Positions 1 through 12,914 are shown, numbered from the stretch's first letter. The stretch is DNA of 64,000 nt from Cricetomys ansorgei (GCA_026225945.1 JAMJFZ010000596.1:1622001-1686000); one strand, 5' to 3'. The notes: generated by a model not told the origin, from the letters alone. Numbers and translations: made by a program.

Positions 1-2685
1 AGTGCCCGACGCTGGGGCATCACTTGTAGCAATGCATGGTGGCGGCTCAGCAAGTTAGACAGGGAGGCATTTCATAGGTGCAAACCCTGCCAGACCTCAG
101 CAGAGGGAGCCGTCTGCCATGGCCAGCGCCACGCTGGACAGTGGAACCTGAGTGCCTCAACTCGGGGGATTTTATTGACACCTAAGCTCCTCAGGTGTTC
201 TGTTGATACCACATGCTGATCATGAGCAATCAAACATCTTTTACATGAAGCTAGCACCTGCAGACAATGCAAATGCCAAGGCCTAGGCAGCCACTCACCC
301 AGGAGTGCACAAAACAACCATTTTAAACATAACTAAGAATAAATTTCTGCAACACCATGGGTTTAAAATACCCACCCGGTCTACCTCAGACCCACCGCAC
401 TCAGGACTGGACAGTGCTGCAGGTAAGTCTCCTACAACACACTTTGTTTGAAATCAATAGGCCACAATTAGAACTTCTGGTCAAAGGGTCACACAAAGTG
501 CTGGCTGCTGGCCCTTGTGCAGGGAGGAAAACAGTCCCCAGCTCTGTTCTGGACCCAGGAGCCAGGCTCTCACATGGGATCCAGAATCTGCACTTTCACA
601 AAGCTCTCTGTGGTCCCATGAACACTAGAGCTCAAAGCCATTGGCATAGAAATGAGGCCTGGTCAAATGGCCACGCACTCGGAGTGCACTGTTTGCCAGA
701 TGGTCTCAGACATGTTAACATGTACTGAAGATGACCGCTCCCCTCAATTAGACAAAGCCAGCGGCAGTTGAGAGTCAAACCCGAGGTGAGAACAGAGTGT
801 ATGGTCGGAGATTATCCTTGTGACAGGGATCAGGGAGACTGCTCAGCCAGGTCTAAAATAGAAACGAAAAACCCAAAGTTGAGATTTCTCCAGGGAATGA
901 AGGGTGCTGAGGGTAAAGCGAACATACGCATTCGTCATCAAGATGATGTCTGCCATCTTTGGATCCAGGTGTAAACATAAAGCAGAAGCAACACCTGCCG
1001 ATCGATCGGCCACAAGCAGACGGACCGCCAAGAGAAGGGTGACGGGAGACACAAAGAGGAGACTCCAAAGCCACACAGCAGCTTTGGAGAAGGAAAGGGA
1101 ATTACTGTGCTCTCTGCAGCCATCACAGTGGCTACCAGTGCCCAGTGGTGATGTGGCCTAAGACCCTCAGGAGCCACCGGCGAGGCTTTAACCCGGCGGA
1201 ACAGCTCGGCAGGGGCTGGAGGAAGTGCGTCCCTGCCCCGAGGCCCAGCAAGCCCACACATGGATGGCTTAGGCACCTAGCAACAGGGGCAGAACGCTGT
1301 ACAGTTGCGCCTGTGCATACCAAGAACGAGTGTTCAACACTCAATAAATACATCAGCATGGGAGCAGATATTGAAAGGAGACTTCAGACCCCACCTCTGG
1401 CTGAAAGACACAAAAGCAAGGTTGGTCTACTTGGAAAAAGAAATTTAGGTGCAGCTCCAGGACTAAAGAGTGTTTTCTAACTAAATGCATATCCGAGGTC
1501 TCAGCACCGCTGGGCCATCCAATACCACGCACTGCAGTACTACACGCTCCAGGATGCTGCACTGTTCCACAGCGTACGGCCAGAAGCTGGCGGCTAAGAA
1601 TGCTGCAGGCACGCATGCGCACGGCCTTGCCACTGCTCAGCACTTAGGGCCGTAAACACACCTGGAAGTTCACTGACCCTCCCCCCCAGTCCCTTCCACA
1701 TCCCACGGGAATCTACATGGGGTCACGGGCAGAGGCGGCGGAAGGTTACGTGAAGGGCGTCTTTGCTGGGTCCGTGGCGGGAACCTCGCGGAGACTGTGA
1801 TTTGAAAGAACTGTGGAGCTGAGAGACGTTAGGGTAGGAAAGCACAGAAGCAGAAGGGTTTGGAATGTTTCCTGTGCGAGCAGCGTAACGGGAGCGGCTT
1901 CCTGGGTTCATGTCACGGGGAGCCCACAAGTCTCACCCCGGCGCCCGGACCTGTTGTTCCTGGATCCAGAAGCATCGCTGCGGTCTTGCTCTGAGGAATG
2001 GCCGTCGCTGCAGTGAGTCCCAGCCACCTCGGCTGGGACCTCAGCCCCGGCAGCAGCGTTTCCTGTCCCTTCGATTCAGCAAGAAAGTTCTGGGACCCTG
2101 GTGAACTAGGGTGCACAAGGGACCAAAACAGACACAGGCCCTGGCCTTGGGGAGAGCACCCCTGGTGGACAGCTGACACCCACCCCTCATGGTCATCAGT
2201 CCAGCATCTGAAGATCAGGGAGCCGGAGCCACCGAGAGGGATGCTGGACACCCGTGTCCTTGAATTTGGTCTTTTCCAAATTCAGCGCATGTACGGAGGT
2301 CCGCTCTGTGCGCAAGGGCCTGGGTACTGCACAGGGCCTGTGGACTCACTCCTCAGAGCTACGGTCAGGGCATCCTACGGAAAGGATTGGAGCCTTGTGT
2401 TGGCAGGCGCAGCCAGAGCAGCAGGGCTGACTTAGTTTGCCAGGAGGTGGCCGCTCTCTGTGCTCCACTGACAAGTATTTTCTCTCCGTTTCATACAAGG
2501 CATTTCCCTCCACTGCTCAAACACTGTGGTTGCTGGGAGAATCTCGTTTGGCTTTCTTGCTTCCATCCAGCATCTGACAACACAGTGTTGGGGAGTAGCA
2601 GAGGGGAAGGGACACACCCAAATATCTTCCAGAAAATCATTATTATCTTTGAGACCATGGGTACATGGCAGTGTCTTCAAGACAG
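1..2685. other. Non-coding stretch, nothing recognised
   Basis: Mixed-composition DNA with short chance frames on both strands. No SINE, LINE, exon-like segment with splice sites, or tandem array was recognised. Confidence 0.5.
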
Positions 2686-2689
2686 ATCC

Positions 2690-2711
2690 CCCCCCCCACA
2701 CACACACAGGG
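2690..2711. repeat. Short C-run followed by CA repeat
   Basis: Nine consecutive C run directly into about six AC units. Confidence 0.85.
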
Positions 2712-3016
2712 TCAGTGGCGACAGCAGAGCACTGGGTGGGGGCAGGGCTTGTTCTGGCTGCGACAACACCCCTGGGGTCTTCATACATAGCCTACAATTA
2801 TCCAATGGTTGAAAAGATATGCTTTTCATTAAACCCAACTTGACCTGCACATTCAGTTCTAGAGATGATAAGACAGGGACCTGAGAGCAGCCCTGGGATT
2901 CCCAGGGGTAAGCTGTCGTCTCTCAACAAATGGTGACACCAATGGCAACTCAGAAAAAGGAGGCTGCTCAGAGTATCCCAAAAGGTGGCCCAATACAAGC
3001 CACAGGAAACTGGAAA

Positions 3017-3175
3017 GGGGCCTGGTGAGATGGCTCAGTGGGATGAAGGTGTGTCCTGTGCAAGAAGACAACCTGCACACGATCCCCAGATCACAAGGTG
3101 GAGGAACCCGACTGCCAGAGGTGTCCTGTGACATCCACGTGTGCCACGGCACATGCGCGCGTGCCTGCAGACACA
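3017..3175 (+). mobile_element. tRNA-derived SINE (B2/B3 type), plus orientation
   Basis: The head contains GAGATGGCTCAGTGGG, the conserved A-box-like start of B2/B3 SINEs. Later come GATCCCCAG (B-box side) and the typical 3' body with a CCACGTGTGCCACGGCAC motif leading into an AC-rich tail. The tail continues directly into the array at 3160-4335. Confidence 0.75.
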
Positions 3176-3430
3176 CACACACACACACACACGCCTGCAG
3201 ACACACATACACACACACACACACACACCTGCAGACACACATACATACATACATACATACACACACACACCTGCAGACACACATACATACATACACACAC
3301 ACGCCTGCAGACATACATACATACATACATACATACACACACACACCTGCAGACACACATACATACATACACACACACACACACGCCTGCAGACACACAT
3401 ACATACATACACACACACACGCCTGCAGAC

Positions 3431-3462
<32 letters not shown>

Positions 3463-3664
3463 CTGCAGACACACATACATACATACACACACACACACCT
3501 GCAGACACACATACATACATACACACACACACACACGCCTGCAGACACACATACATACATACATACATACCCACACACGCCTGCAGACACACATACATAC
3601 ATACATACACACACACACGCCTGCAGACACACATACATACATACACACACACACACCTGCAGAC

Positions 3665-3696
<32 letters not shown>

Positions 3697-4335
3697 CTGC
3701 AGACACACATACATACATACACACACACACACCTGCAGACACACATACATACATACATACACACACACGCCTGCAGACACACATACACACACACACACAC
3801 ACCTGCAGACACACATACATACACACACATATACACACACACACACACACACCTGCAGACACACACATACATACACACACACACACACACACATGCCTGC
3901 AGACACACATACATACATACATACATACACACACACACATGCCTGCAGACACACATACACACACACACACACACACACCTGCAGACACACATACATACAT
4001 ATACACACACACACACGCCTGCAGACACACATACATACATACATACACACACACACGCCTGCAGACACACATACACACACACACACACACACCTGCAGAC
4101 ACACATACATACATACACACACACACGCCTGCAGACACACATACATACATACATACACACACCTGCAGACACACATACACACACACACACACCTGCAGAC
4201 ACACATATACACACACACACACACACCTGCAGACACACATACATACATACACACACACACACACGCACACACGCCTGCAGACACGGCGAGTCACACATGT
4301 GCCATGGCACATGCGCACACATGCCTGCAGAGATG
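3160..4335. repeat. 1.2-kb SINE-tail-derived tandem array with CTGCAG in each unit
   Basis: About 31 units by eye, most 28-46 bases long. Each has CCTGCAG followed by ACACACAT, a variable number of ACAT units, then AC units. Unit length varies through the number of ACAT and AC repeats. Both edges carry a GTGCCA(C/T)GGCACATGCGC segment of the adjacent SINE tail, near 3142 and near 4299. All plus and minus frames stay open here because the motif contains no stops, so the long Thr/His/Tyr- and Cys/Val/Met-type frames are artefacts. Confidence 0.95.
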
Positions 4336-4489
4336 GCGATAAAAACACAACAATGCTTCTTAAAAGTGAAAGTGGAAGAGGCTTGTCTGCAAATACACAG
4401 ATGTCTGAAACAAATGCTCACTATTCAGTAAAGTCTAGAATACGGGTCGCTGTCCTTGGTGAAGACAGTTCCAGAGACGCTAACACTGG

Positions 4490-4705
4490 AGCTGGGCGGC
4501 AGCTCAGTGCTTGCCTCGCCTGCTGAAAGCCCCAGCTTTGATCCCCAGGACCGCACAAACCGTGGCAGAACACCCCTGTAATCCCAGCACTAGGGAGGTA
4601 GAGGGAGGAGGATCAGGAGTTCAAGGCCATCCTGGGCTACAGAGGGAGAATGAAGCCAGTCCCTAGTTGAAGTTGAAGACGTGAGACCCTGCTTTAAACA
4701 CAAAA
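4490..4705 (+). mobile_element. B4-type SINE (ID-like head plus B1-like body)
   Basis: It opens with GCAGCTCAGTGCTTGCC and TTTGATCCCCAGGACC (tRNA-like). It is followed by the B1-like CCTGTAATCCCAGCACTAGG, TTCAAGGCCATCCTGGGCTA and GTGAGACCCTG. The order is that of B4/RSINE elements. Confidence 0.75.
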
Positions 4706-4709
4706 TTCA

Positions 4710-5756
4710 GACACTGAAATCGCAGACGAGCTGTTCTTGGTCCTGAAGAATTCGATTTTAGTAAGAGAAGGGTTTTATTCTCATATACAAAATACCTACA
4801 ATATAAATAATACGTGTAGATATTCGTGCATGCGTATTTATAAATTAACTATCCACATGCATAATACATTTATATGCATATAACAGAACAAAACAAGGTC
4901 TTTCTCCTCTCCTGGGAAGTGTTACCGCACAGGGTGATGGCCTGCTGGCCCCACTCCTGGCACCGCAAGCGTGGGCTGTGAGCATGGGAAGTGTCTGCAG
5001 CTCGGGCTCCCCAGCAGAGATGCTCCGTGCAGCTCTCTCCTCTCTGTGGGCAGCAAATCAGCATTCTGGTTTTGGGGAGCAGCATCCCACCTCACAAATC
5101 AACATGGACAACTCTTCACATTTGATTCTTGAATACAAGTTTGCAGTTAATTCCTGCCAGAGTTTCATTATTAACTAAAGTTCAATTTAGGAGCGCTGCT
5201 GGAGCTGTCTGTGTGAGGATTCCCAGATCTCCGCTGCGGCTACGTCACCACATCGGCTGGCAAATGTACTGACCCCAAGAAGGATGCTTACACACTCGGT
5301 AGGGTGATGTCATGGCACAGCCCTCTCTGTTAAGAGTCAAAGAAAAAACACCGGGTGGACAGCTGTGTCAAGGCAGAGGCAGCTGACGGGATACAGCACG
5401 CATACTCAAGTCAAAGGAAGACTGGCCTGGTGACGCACAGTTTGTTTCAAGGCTGTTTGGAAAAGCCTCTGGGAGAGCATTTGCATTGGGAGTAGACGAG
5501 GTAAAAGGCCCAGAAGACAGGGTTACCATTGGCCAGACAGCGCTCAGCAAGAGCAGCAAGCCCCTCCCACAGGGAGGCCCAGGGCCCGGTAGGTGCCCTA
5601 GGTCCGGGCTCTAACAGACGGGCCAGGAGGGTCTGCTTGCTAGCACTGCACGCGGGTGCCAGGGTGTCTGCCTGCCATTTCCACATTTGTGCCGAGGTGG
5701 ATGGCACAGCTTTAGCTTTAAGGGTGACTTGGTTTATTCCCTTTGTGGAGATAAAC
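4710..5756. other. Non-coding stretch with an AT-rich core
   Basis: 4770-4890 is AT-rich with alternating TATA/CATA runs; the rest is ordinary. No gene or named repeat was recognised. Confidence 0.5.
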
Positions 5757-5885
5757 AGGGAGGAAGGGAGGAAGGGAGGAAGGAAGGGAGAGGAGGAGGA
5801 GGGAAGAGGAGGTGGAGGAGGGAAGGGGAGGAGAGAAGAGGAGAAGGGAAGAGGAGGCGGGGGAGGAGGAACGAAGAGGAGGAAG
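5757..5885. repeat. Purine (GGA/GAGGAAGG) tract
   Basis: About 130 bases that are almost purely A and G on the plus strand (GGAAGGGAGG, GAGGAGGA motifs). This gives a polypyrimidine strand in Ulk4 orientation. Potential triplex-forming DNA. Confidence 0.92.
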
Positions 5886-5889
5886 CAGC

Positions 5890-8812
5890 AGCCTGGAGAA
5901 AGTCAGAGCTTGGCCTCTGTTCGCCTTCCCACTCAGCGCATCATGGGAACTCCTCCTGCTGGAGAGCTCCCAGGGCGCTCTGAGCCCAGCAGCAACTCCC
6001 GTTGACCTGTAGCACCAAGAGCACTGCAGCCGCATGGACTGCCCATGGCCACTACGGACGCCATTCCCCCGCTTGCCTTGGCAGAGTCTCCACGTTTTCT
6101 GGGTCCTCCTTCTCCCCATGATGGCCCAGGTGGCTGGCTCCCTGTCTTCTCTGCCACTGACAGAAGCAGCCTCAGGATCCCATTAAGGTAATTAACACCT
6201 TCACTCTGGAGCAGGCCCCAGTGCGCGCCTTCCAGGAGCAGCCTCTAGGAGGCCGGACTCCAGATGAGTGGTGGGTGCCTCTCAACTACACACCCACTCT
6301 GTGCCCGAGGGCCCAGGGTTTCCAGCCTGCTAATTACCGTGACAACTTGTGTTTATGTGGCGCCATCCAGCCGCAGCCACCTACACAAGCATCGAGGCAT
6401 ACAATTAACCGTCAGGTGTGAAGAGCAAGAGCTCAGCGCACAGTTCTCATCTCAGGAGCGAACCGGAGCCCAGCGAAATGCGCGCTGACACTTCTTTCCT
6501 TGGGGAACAGGCTGTTCCGGTGAGTCAGCGCTGAGGGCCAAGGTGAAATCTGAGTGCCTCCCTCCCTTCCTCCTGTCCTTTGTAAAGATGACCACACTGG
6601 CAACTAGTGAAGACTCAGCATGTCTGAGCTTGAAGCTGAAGAGCAGGGTATGCCCGATGTCAGAACCCCGGGGGGATCCGGACAGACGGGGCTGGCCACC
6701 CCTAGGAAGACCTGAGGCACTGGTGATGACAGGGGAAGAACCGCCCCTCCCCCACTCCCCACGAACACGGGAAAGACAAGGGGCTGCAGCAGCATCTGAG
6801 CGCTCAGAGTCTGGGGTGTGGCTCTTAGGGGCAGGGTGTGGTCATCCACAGAAAACTGGTGTGTCGGGGCCACAGGAGAGCAGCCCCGGGCCCTGCAGCA
6901 CAGCTCACAGAGAATCCAGTCACGGCTGGATAGTGCGCTTCAGAGGGAGGCTGCAGACCTCTGCAGTAGGCGGGAGGCTGGAGCCTGGGAAGTGGACAGC
7001 AAGGCAGGCTGGGAAGGGTGGTGTCAGCCTGCATCCGTCACAAACGCCTGCAGATCGCTCCACTGCTGGAGAGAAGGGTTTGCTCTGACTCTCAGTCCGC
7101 GGCTGACAGGCTCTTAGGCCAGGGTAAGGCCGTAATCCTGACAGCAAGTAGTGGAGCCGAATGGTCCAATCATGGCGGGGAGTGGAAAGACAGAGGGAGG
7201 GGCTGAGCTGCACTATCCCCTTCGGAGGCACACGCCCAGTGACCTGAGACCTCCCGCCAGCCCCTGGCGCAAAGGACCACTTCACATATAAAAAGCAGCC
7301 CCAGGAGCCTGGGCTGCAGCACGGGGCCTTGGGGGGCCACTTCAGATCACGCTACAGAGCTGTGTTACGGAGGAGGGATTGATCTTCTGTGATTCCACTG
7401 AGCACAATGAGATCCCGCGGGAAGAGGCTACGTCGCCATAAAGAGCATGCGCGCAAACCCAACATCAGATGTTGAAACTCCAGGGCCTCCTGATTTCGGA
7501 TTTTCAGTGACTGTTATTTCAACTGCTTACTTGAAGTAAGAGACACCTTGGGTATCAACACACACCTTCGGGTGTGTCTGGGCCGACCTTTCCACAGGGG
7601 CTTAATGAGGAGGGAGCACCCACCCTGAACGTGGGAGGACCATCCCAGGGGTTGAAGTCGAGGACTGAATAAAAGGGGGAGAGGGAGGACAAGAGCATCG
7701 CCCTTTCCCTTGGCTCGCTGAGACACGAAGAATCCTGGTCACCCGTCCCTGCCATCACGAGCTGTGCCACGCCCTCCTCGCCAGGAGGGCCTATACTCCT
7801 CAAACCACGAAAGGTAGACAATGGACCCACGCAGAACTGGACAATCGCTTACGGTTCTCCAGTGGCGGAACAGCCGCCCTGGGTGGAGGTAAGGCCGGGG
7901 TAGCTCCTGGGACCCCGCCAAGGACACAAGCCCTGCAGCGTGGGGTGGACATCTGCCGAACAACCGGAAAACCGCAGCCTTGCTCTCGTGGTGTCAGACG
8001 TGCAGCCTTCCTCTTCTGCCTTTTGACAGTTGTTACTGTTTTAAATTAGCTTGCAATAGAACTGACCTTTTCCTGGAGCAAAATGTCTACGAATTTTAAC
8101 ACGGTCTCTTGGTCACCGCCACAGCCAGGGCTCAGATCTTCAGCGCGGAGACCGATTCCTCACGCTGCCCCTTCCCCCAAACTTGACAACCACTGGTCTC
8201 TTCTCTCTGTGTGGCTTTGGGAAAGTCAGATACAGGGAACCGTGCCCTGTGCCACCTTTGGGGACTGGCTTCTTTCCCCGAGCAGGACGCCTTTGAGATC
8301 CTGACATGCTGCACATGTCCACAGCTCAGCACCCTCAGGGAGACTCTGGGAAGCGTGACTCGGCTGCTCTGAGATCTCCCATCCCAGGGTTTTCGGATTT
8401 CGGTGTCTCAACCCGGGGAGTTACGAATTCAGTTTCAGGCAGTTACGGAATCTATTGTCTTTTCTTTGTCTGGTGTTTAATTTTAGAAGAATACCCATGG
8501 CTGCTGAAAATGCAGGTGTCTAAGGACACAGACTCATGGCGGAGGCGGAACTCGAGCAAGTGGGAACAGGCCGGGCTGTGCTCCCGGTGTGCGACCACTG
8601 GGCCGCTCCAGGGTTTGAGGACAAGGAAGCACCACCACAGAATAAAACACACATCTGTAACCCAGGTGTCACAGGGCCAGGGTGCCCACTTTCTCTGTTT
8701 ACAGATTTTCTTGTCCTGCACAGGCGCAGGGTCGCAGGGTCGGTAAGGAACTTTCTCTGTGATCTGCCCCACCCCCCTCACTCTCAACAGAGCACACCAG
8801 AGCTATTTACAA
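5890..8812. other. Non-coding stretch, nothing recognised
   Basis: GC-rich intronic-looking DNA with scattered short frames. No transposon, exon or array was recognised. Confidence 0.45.
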
Positions 8813-8814
8813 CA

Positions 8815-8925
8815 GCTGGAGTGGAGGCCACATCTGCAGTCTCAGCATTTGGGAGGCTAAGGCAGGGAGACTGGTTCGAGTTCAAGGGGGCCAGCCTCGG
8901 CCGTGGTATGAGACGCTCCCTCAGA
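8815..8925 (+). mobile_element. Old B1 SINE
   Basis: The diverged B1 order is kept: TCTCAGCATTTGGGAGGCTA, then GAGTTCAAGGGGGCCAGCCT, then a terminal TGAGACGCTCCCTCAG. Confidence 0.7.
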
Positions 8926-9164
8926 TTCTTACCACACTGACTTGCACAGGCCATCTTTATACAGCGACCCAGACCTCTGAGGTTGTTTGAGGCTGACTTC
9001 CAGCACACTGTTTGTCCCTGTGAGTGACCTCATGGATTCCCCAGTCACTCAGCTGGTCTCTGGCAGTCAAGAATGTCTCGTTCTGCTTGGTGCCTTTTAG
9101 AAAACAGCTGTCAATGTTAACATGCATGTTAACAGAGAACAGGGAAATAGAGAATCAGAAGGTA

Positions 9165-9278
9165 GCGCCCGGCCTGTAGACCCAGGACTCTGGGAGCAGA
9201 GGCAGGTGGATCTCTGTGAATTCAAGACCAGCCTGGTCTACAGAGAGAGACTGTCTCAAAACAGTAACAAGAAAATGC
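9165..9278 (+). mobile_element. B1 SINE
   Basis: GCGCCCGGCCTGTAGACCCA, GGGAGCAGAGGCAGGTGGAT, ACCAGCCTGGTCTACAGAGA and CTGTCTCAAAAC appear in B1 order. It is shorter than a full B1 and diverged at the head. Confidence 0.88.
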
Positions 9279-9469
9279 ACCACAGCCGTGACTGATACGC
9301 CACCTGTGATCGCTACGTAGTTGTTCTGTCTGCCCACCTCTTTCCAGGCTAAGACAGTGACTGCCAAAATAAATAAATAAATAAATGTGTAAGCCTTAAC
9401 GTGTGCAGACACAAGTCATCAGTACTCGGACATCTCGAGATGTCAGATCATAGAAGTTCTCAAGTCAGT

Positions 9470-9622
9470 ACTGGGTGGTGGTGGTGCTGGGTGGTGGTGC
9501 TGGGTGGTGGTGGTGCTGGGTGGTGGTGGTGCTGCTGGGTGGTGGTGGTGGTGGTGGTGCTGGGTGGTGGTGCTGGGTGGTGGTGGTGCTGGGAGGTGGT
9601 GGTGGTGCTGGGTGGTGGTGCA
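9470..9622. repeat. CTGGGTGGTGGTGG array
   Basis: About ten blocks of GCTGGG plus two to six TGG units. The last block, GCTGGGTGGTGGTGCATAC, is itself the 5' end of the B1 that follows. The array therefore looks like an expansion of that B1 head. Open frames of W/V/G or P/H through it are artefacts. Confidence 0.92.
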
Positions 9623-9725
9623 TACTCTTAACCCCAGCACTCGGGAGGCAGAAGTAGTGAGTGCTGTGAGTTCGAGGCCAGCCTGTTCTGCAGCATGAGG
9701 TCCAGGACAGCCAGGGCCGCATCCC
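9606..9725 (+). mobile_element. B1 SINE
   Basis: GGTGGTGCATACTCTTAACC, CCCAGCACTCGGGAGGCAGA, GTTCGAGGCCAGCCTGTTCT and AGGACAGCCAGGGC follow B1 order. The final A-rich part is missing or degraded. Confidence 0.9.
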
Positions 9726-10117
9726 CAAGTCTCTCCTTACAACCCACTAGGAAGTGTGCAGCACAGTGCAGTCGCAGGTTGGGGCGGGTTCCTCCAGTAA
9801 GCAGGGATTTTTCCAGAAGAAAGATCAGAAATCAACACGCCCATACTTCCAAGGCTTACATGCTCCAAACCAGTAATTACAAACTTTGCTCTGTGAATGC
9901 CATCGAGCATTCGCGTGACTTCAGGAAAATCCTGGAGCGCTGTCAGCTCTGACACGAGTTAGCCTGATTTCATCGCGGTCCCTACTAAAGGACGGCATTC
10001 CCACGTTCCCATCCCCGGGGCAGCCGAAGTGGGAGTTCTGGATGCCAGCTGTGCAGGGGGCGTTCCGCACCACAAGCTCACAGACTGACAGAAATGTGTC
10101 CCAAGATCCTCCCAAGG

Positions 10118-10237
10118 GCTGGGCAGGGGTGGCAGACACCTTTAATCCCAGCACTCGGGAGGCAGAGGCGGGTGGAGCTCTGAGTTCCAGGACGGCCAGG
10201 GCTACACAGTGACATCCTGTCTCAGAAAATGAAAACC
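10118..10237 (+). mobile_element. B1 SINE
   Basis: Contains TTTAATCCCAGCACTCGGGA, GGCAGAGGCGGGTGG, GGACGGCCAGGGCTACACAG and a CTGTCTCAGAAAATG end. Near-consensus, with a 5' head GGCTGGGCAGGGGTGGCAGA. Confidence 0.93.
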
Positions 10238-10239
10238 TT

Positions 10240-11426
10240 TCTTGAGGAGCTGGTACCAACCTTGGCTTTCCAGTTCATGGGGAACCCCTGACACCTTCTC
10301 CCCAAGCACAGAATGGTGGGCAGGGAGGCAGCTGAGGCAGAGTGACAGCTACGTCACATCACGAGAAGAGGCCTTCCCGGAAGGCTTCGTTTCTGGCGCT
10401 ATCAGAGGCGGAATAAACCATGAGGACATCCTGAATAGACCTCCACATGGGGCCACAGGACTGGACAGGCGCAGGCTGCCGACTGTGAGGTCATCACTGT
10501 GGGAACACTGTGTACCACGGGGGCGGCCAGGGCTCTGGGGACCACACTTGTTTCCATTGGTGATGGGGACGCCTCGTCCCTTCCTTTCTGTGAAGACGCG
10601 TGGAGCGCTGATGACTCTGCGCTAAGAGCCGCTGGACACCCACCGCTGGACAGCTGTCCGCTCAGGACGCCCCCAGCCCGCCCTGGCCCTCGATGCTCCT
10701 TCACCTCAGTGTCTGGAAGTGCATTCAGAAGCCCCGTCTCTCATGTGAGGGTGATCAAGCCTGGCGCCACCTTCCGGAGCCTTCTGCTTCTCGTGTAGTT
10801 GGTTCCAGCCAAGGCGAGTGGTTCTGCTTTTTGCTCTTTGTAGGATAGTGAGGCAGGGCAGATTGTTCAGGAAGGACGCAGAAAGTCAGCCCTGACCATC
10901 CACACTGGCCGTGCCGGTGCAGGGCGTAAAGATGCGGAGGCCCCAGGACTAGAGACGGGTCTTTCAGCTGGCCTGCACATGGGCCTCGGATGGGTGCCGC
11001 GGTGAGCCCGCCGGTGCCACGTTAGTACCACGACCACCTGCAGGGCGGTCAGGTGTTATTTGCTGCACTAAGGTCTGGGGAGGAGAACGTTCCCATGACA
11101 GCATGACCAAGAAAAGCAGTGACAGGTCTGAGGGCAGGTAGCGGTCCTCCATACTTCCTCTTCAATTGTTTATCATGTAATCTGTGTTGCTATGGTAACA
11201 GAAAGAGGGCTGGACAGTTTAGAACGGGGCTGCAAGAGGGCTTAACCCACAGAAGTGTTGTTAGGGTGTCCACAGGCTGCCTGTCCCCATCGGCGGGAAG
11301 CCTGGGGTCACGCAGGTTTTCCGTAATTGCTGGCTTGGGGGACTCCGGCTCTGGCTGCAGAGAGCCCCCTGAATGTGGGGGCTTCCATGATAGTTTTAGA
11401 TGACTGCTGGGCTACATTTTTCTCCA
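10240..11426. other. Non-coding stretch, nothing recognised
   Basis: GC-rich; short frames only. No named repeat was recognised. Confidence 0.45.
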
Positions 11427-11500
11427 CATACGCATGCACACACTCACATGAGTGCACACGCAAGCACACACGCACGCGCGCGTGCACACACAGTGTGCAA
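11427..11500. repeat. CA/CG-rich alternating purine-pyrimidine tract
   Basis: CACACTCACATGAGTGCACA and ACGCACGCGCGCGTGC segments. Alternating purine-pyrimidine DNA with Z-DNA-forming potential. Confidence 0.85.
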
Positions 11501-11741
11501 CAGGAACGCACTCCCGTGCGCCAGAAGAGCCGCTTCTGCTCACCGTTGCCCGTTACCCTGCTAACTCCAGAGTCCTCCAAATGTGGCCGCATGGTGGGGT
11601 GGGGCACGCTTGTGAGATCCCAAACCACTGAGACAAAGGAGCACTGTGGGTCTCTGAGGCAGGACGCTTCAGAATAATATCTCTAGAAGGATATTATGAG
11701 GGAAGCTAGGCCTGTGGTGGGAAGACCTAACTATAAATACT

Positions 11742-11893
11742 TTTGTTTTTGTTTTGAGACAGGGTTTCTCTGTTGTAGCTCTGGCTGTCCTGGAACTCAC
11801 TCTGTAGATCAGGCTGGCCTTGAACTCACAGAGATCCATCAGTTTCTGCCTCCCGAGTGCTGGGATTAAAGGCATGAGCCACCACAGCCTGCA
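11742..11893 (-). mobile_element. Near-full-length B1 SINE, minus orientation
   Basis: On the plus strand it starts TTTTGAGACAGGGTTTCTCT and continues CTGGCTGTCCTGGAACTCAC, AGGCTGGCCTTGAACTCACA and GAGTGCTGGGATTAAAGGCA. This is the classic reverse-complement B1 pattern, close to consensus. Confidence 0.97.
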
Positions 11894-11899
11894 AAAATT

Positions 11900-12905
11900 T
11901 GACTTCTTTTAATACTTCCTACCCACTAATGTCACAAGTACACACTGGTCTGCCGAAGAACCCAGGGCCACCATGCTGACGTGCACATGGAAACCCTCAG
12001 TTACCACACACGTGTGCCGCATGCCAGAGGCAGGACAGAGGCACGCTTGGTCTCTGAATGTCACCCAAAGTCTCACCTCAGGCTATTTCTTATTTTAGAT
12101 AAGAAAGAAAGTTCCAGCCCAAGCCTCTAAGAGGATTCTAAAAATGGAATTCCTCAGCAGGAGTCGACCCAGATAGAAAGCCACCGAGCTCTTTTAAAGA
12201 AAGACAAGCAGAGAACAGGGAGCTCCATGTCACCGGCACTGTGGGCCGCCCGGAGCAGGTGCTCCCCCAGCTGTGGGGCTAGATGGCGGGAGCTAGGCTG
12301 GCAGGGCACATGGCAGCCATCAAGCGGTGGCCACACCTCAGCCCGAGCGTGGGCCCTTCTTCAGAAGGACACACAGGGCTTTCCGCCAAGCTTCCCAAGA
12401 AACAGTTCCTGAATTTGTCATTGCGTGAGCACCTCGCTGAAAGCTCTGAGTCAGCCGCTGGGCTGGCTTCCCTGGGACAGACAGACACCCCGCCTGGCTC
12501 TGCTTCACGTCACCTCTGCACGCGGTCTCAAGGCCCCGGTGCGCCCTGCTTTACCCCTTTCCTAGGTGCTTCGCACTTAGGCCTGGTTGTGTGTGTACCA
12601 AATGGGTACAGTGTTTTATTCTTGTCATCGAACACAGAACAATGTGGTATAATGCGCGGAGCGGGGGGGTGGGGTGGGGGGGTGTTACCCTGGCAGCGGC
12701 CTCCACGGGCGCCAAGGGACAGCTGTGTGTCTATCTTACATGTGGGTGGCAGGAAGCTTAGACCACCTGGGTAAGCTGAAGTCAACACGGTTTTCACAGG
12801 TCCCTTGTGTGAGGTGAAGGGGTGGTCTAGGGTAAAAATCACCTCGTTCCTGTCATGACAGTCCTGGAGGAAGTGAAATTCTACCTGCTGGGGGAGCACC
12901 TGAAG
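11900..12905. other. Non-coding stretch, nothing recognised
   Basis: Ordinary non-coding DNA with a G-rich spot at about 12661-12685. No exon or named repeat was seen. Confidence 0.45.
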
Positions 12906-12914
12906 GCAGAAGGC

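Noticed and set aside
2859..4526. Very long open frames (390-520 residues, Cys/Val/Tyr-rich or His/Thr-rich) on both strands
   Set aside because: All frames are open because the AC/ATAC/CTGCAG array contains no stop codons; composition is repeat-driven and frames overlap on both strands.
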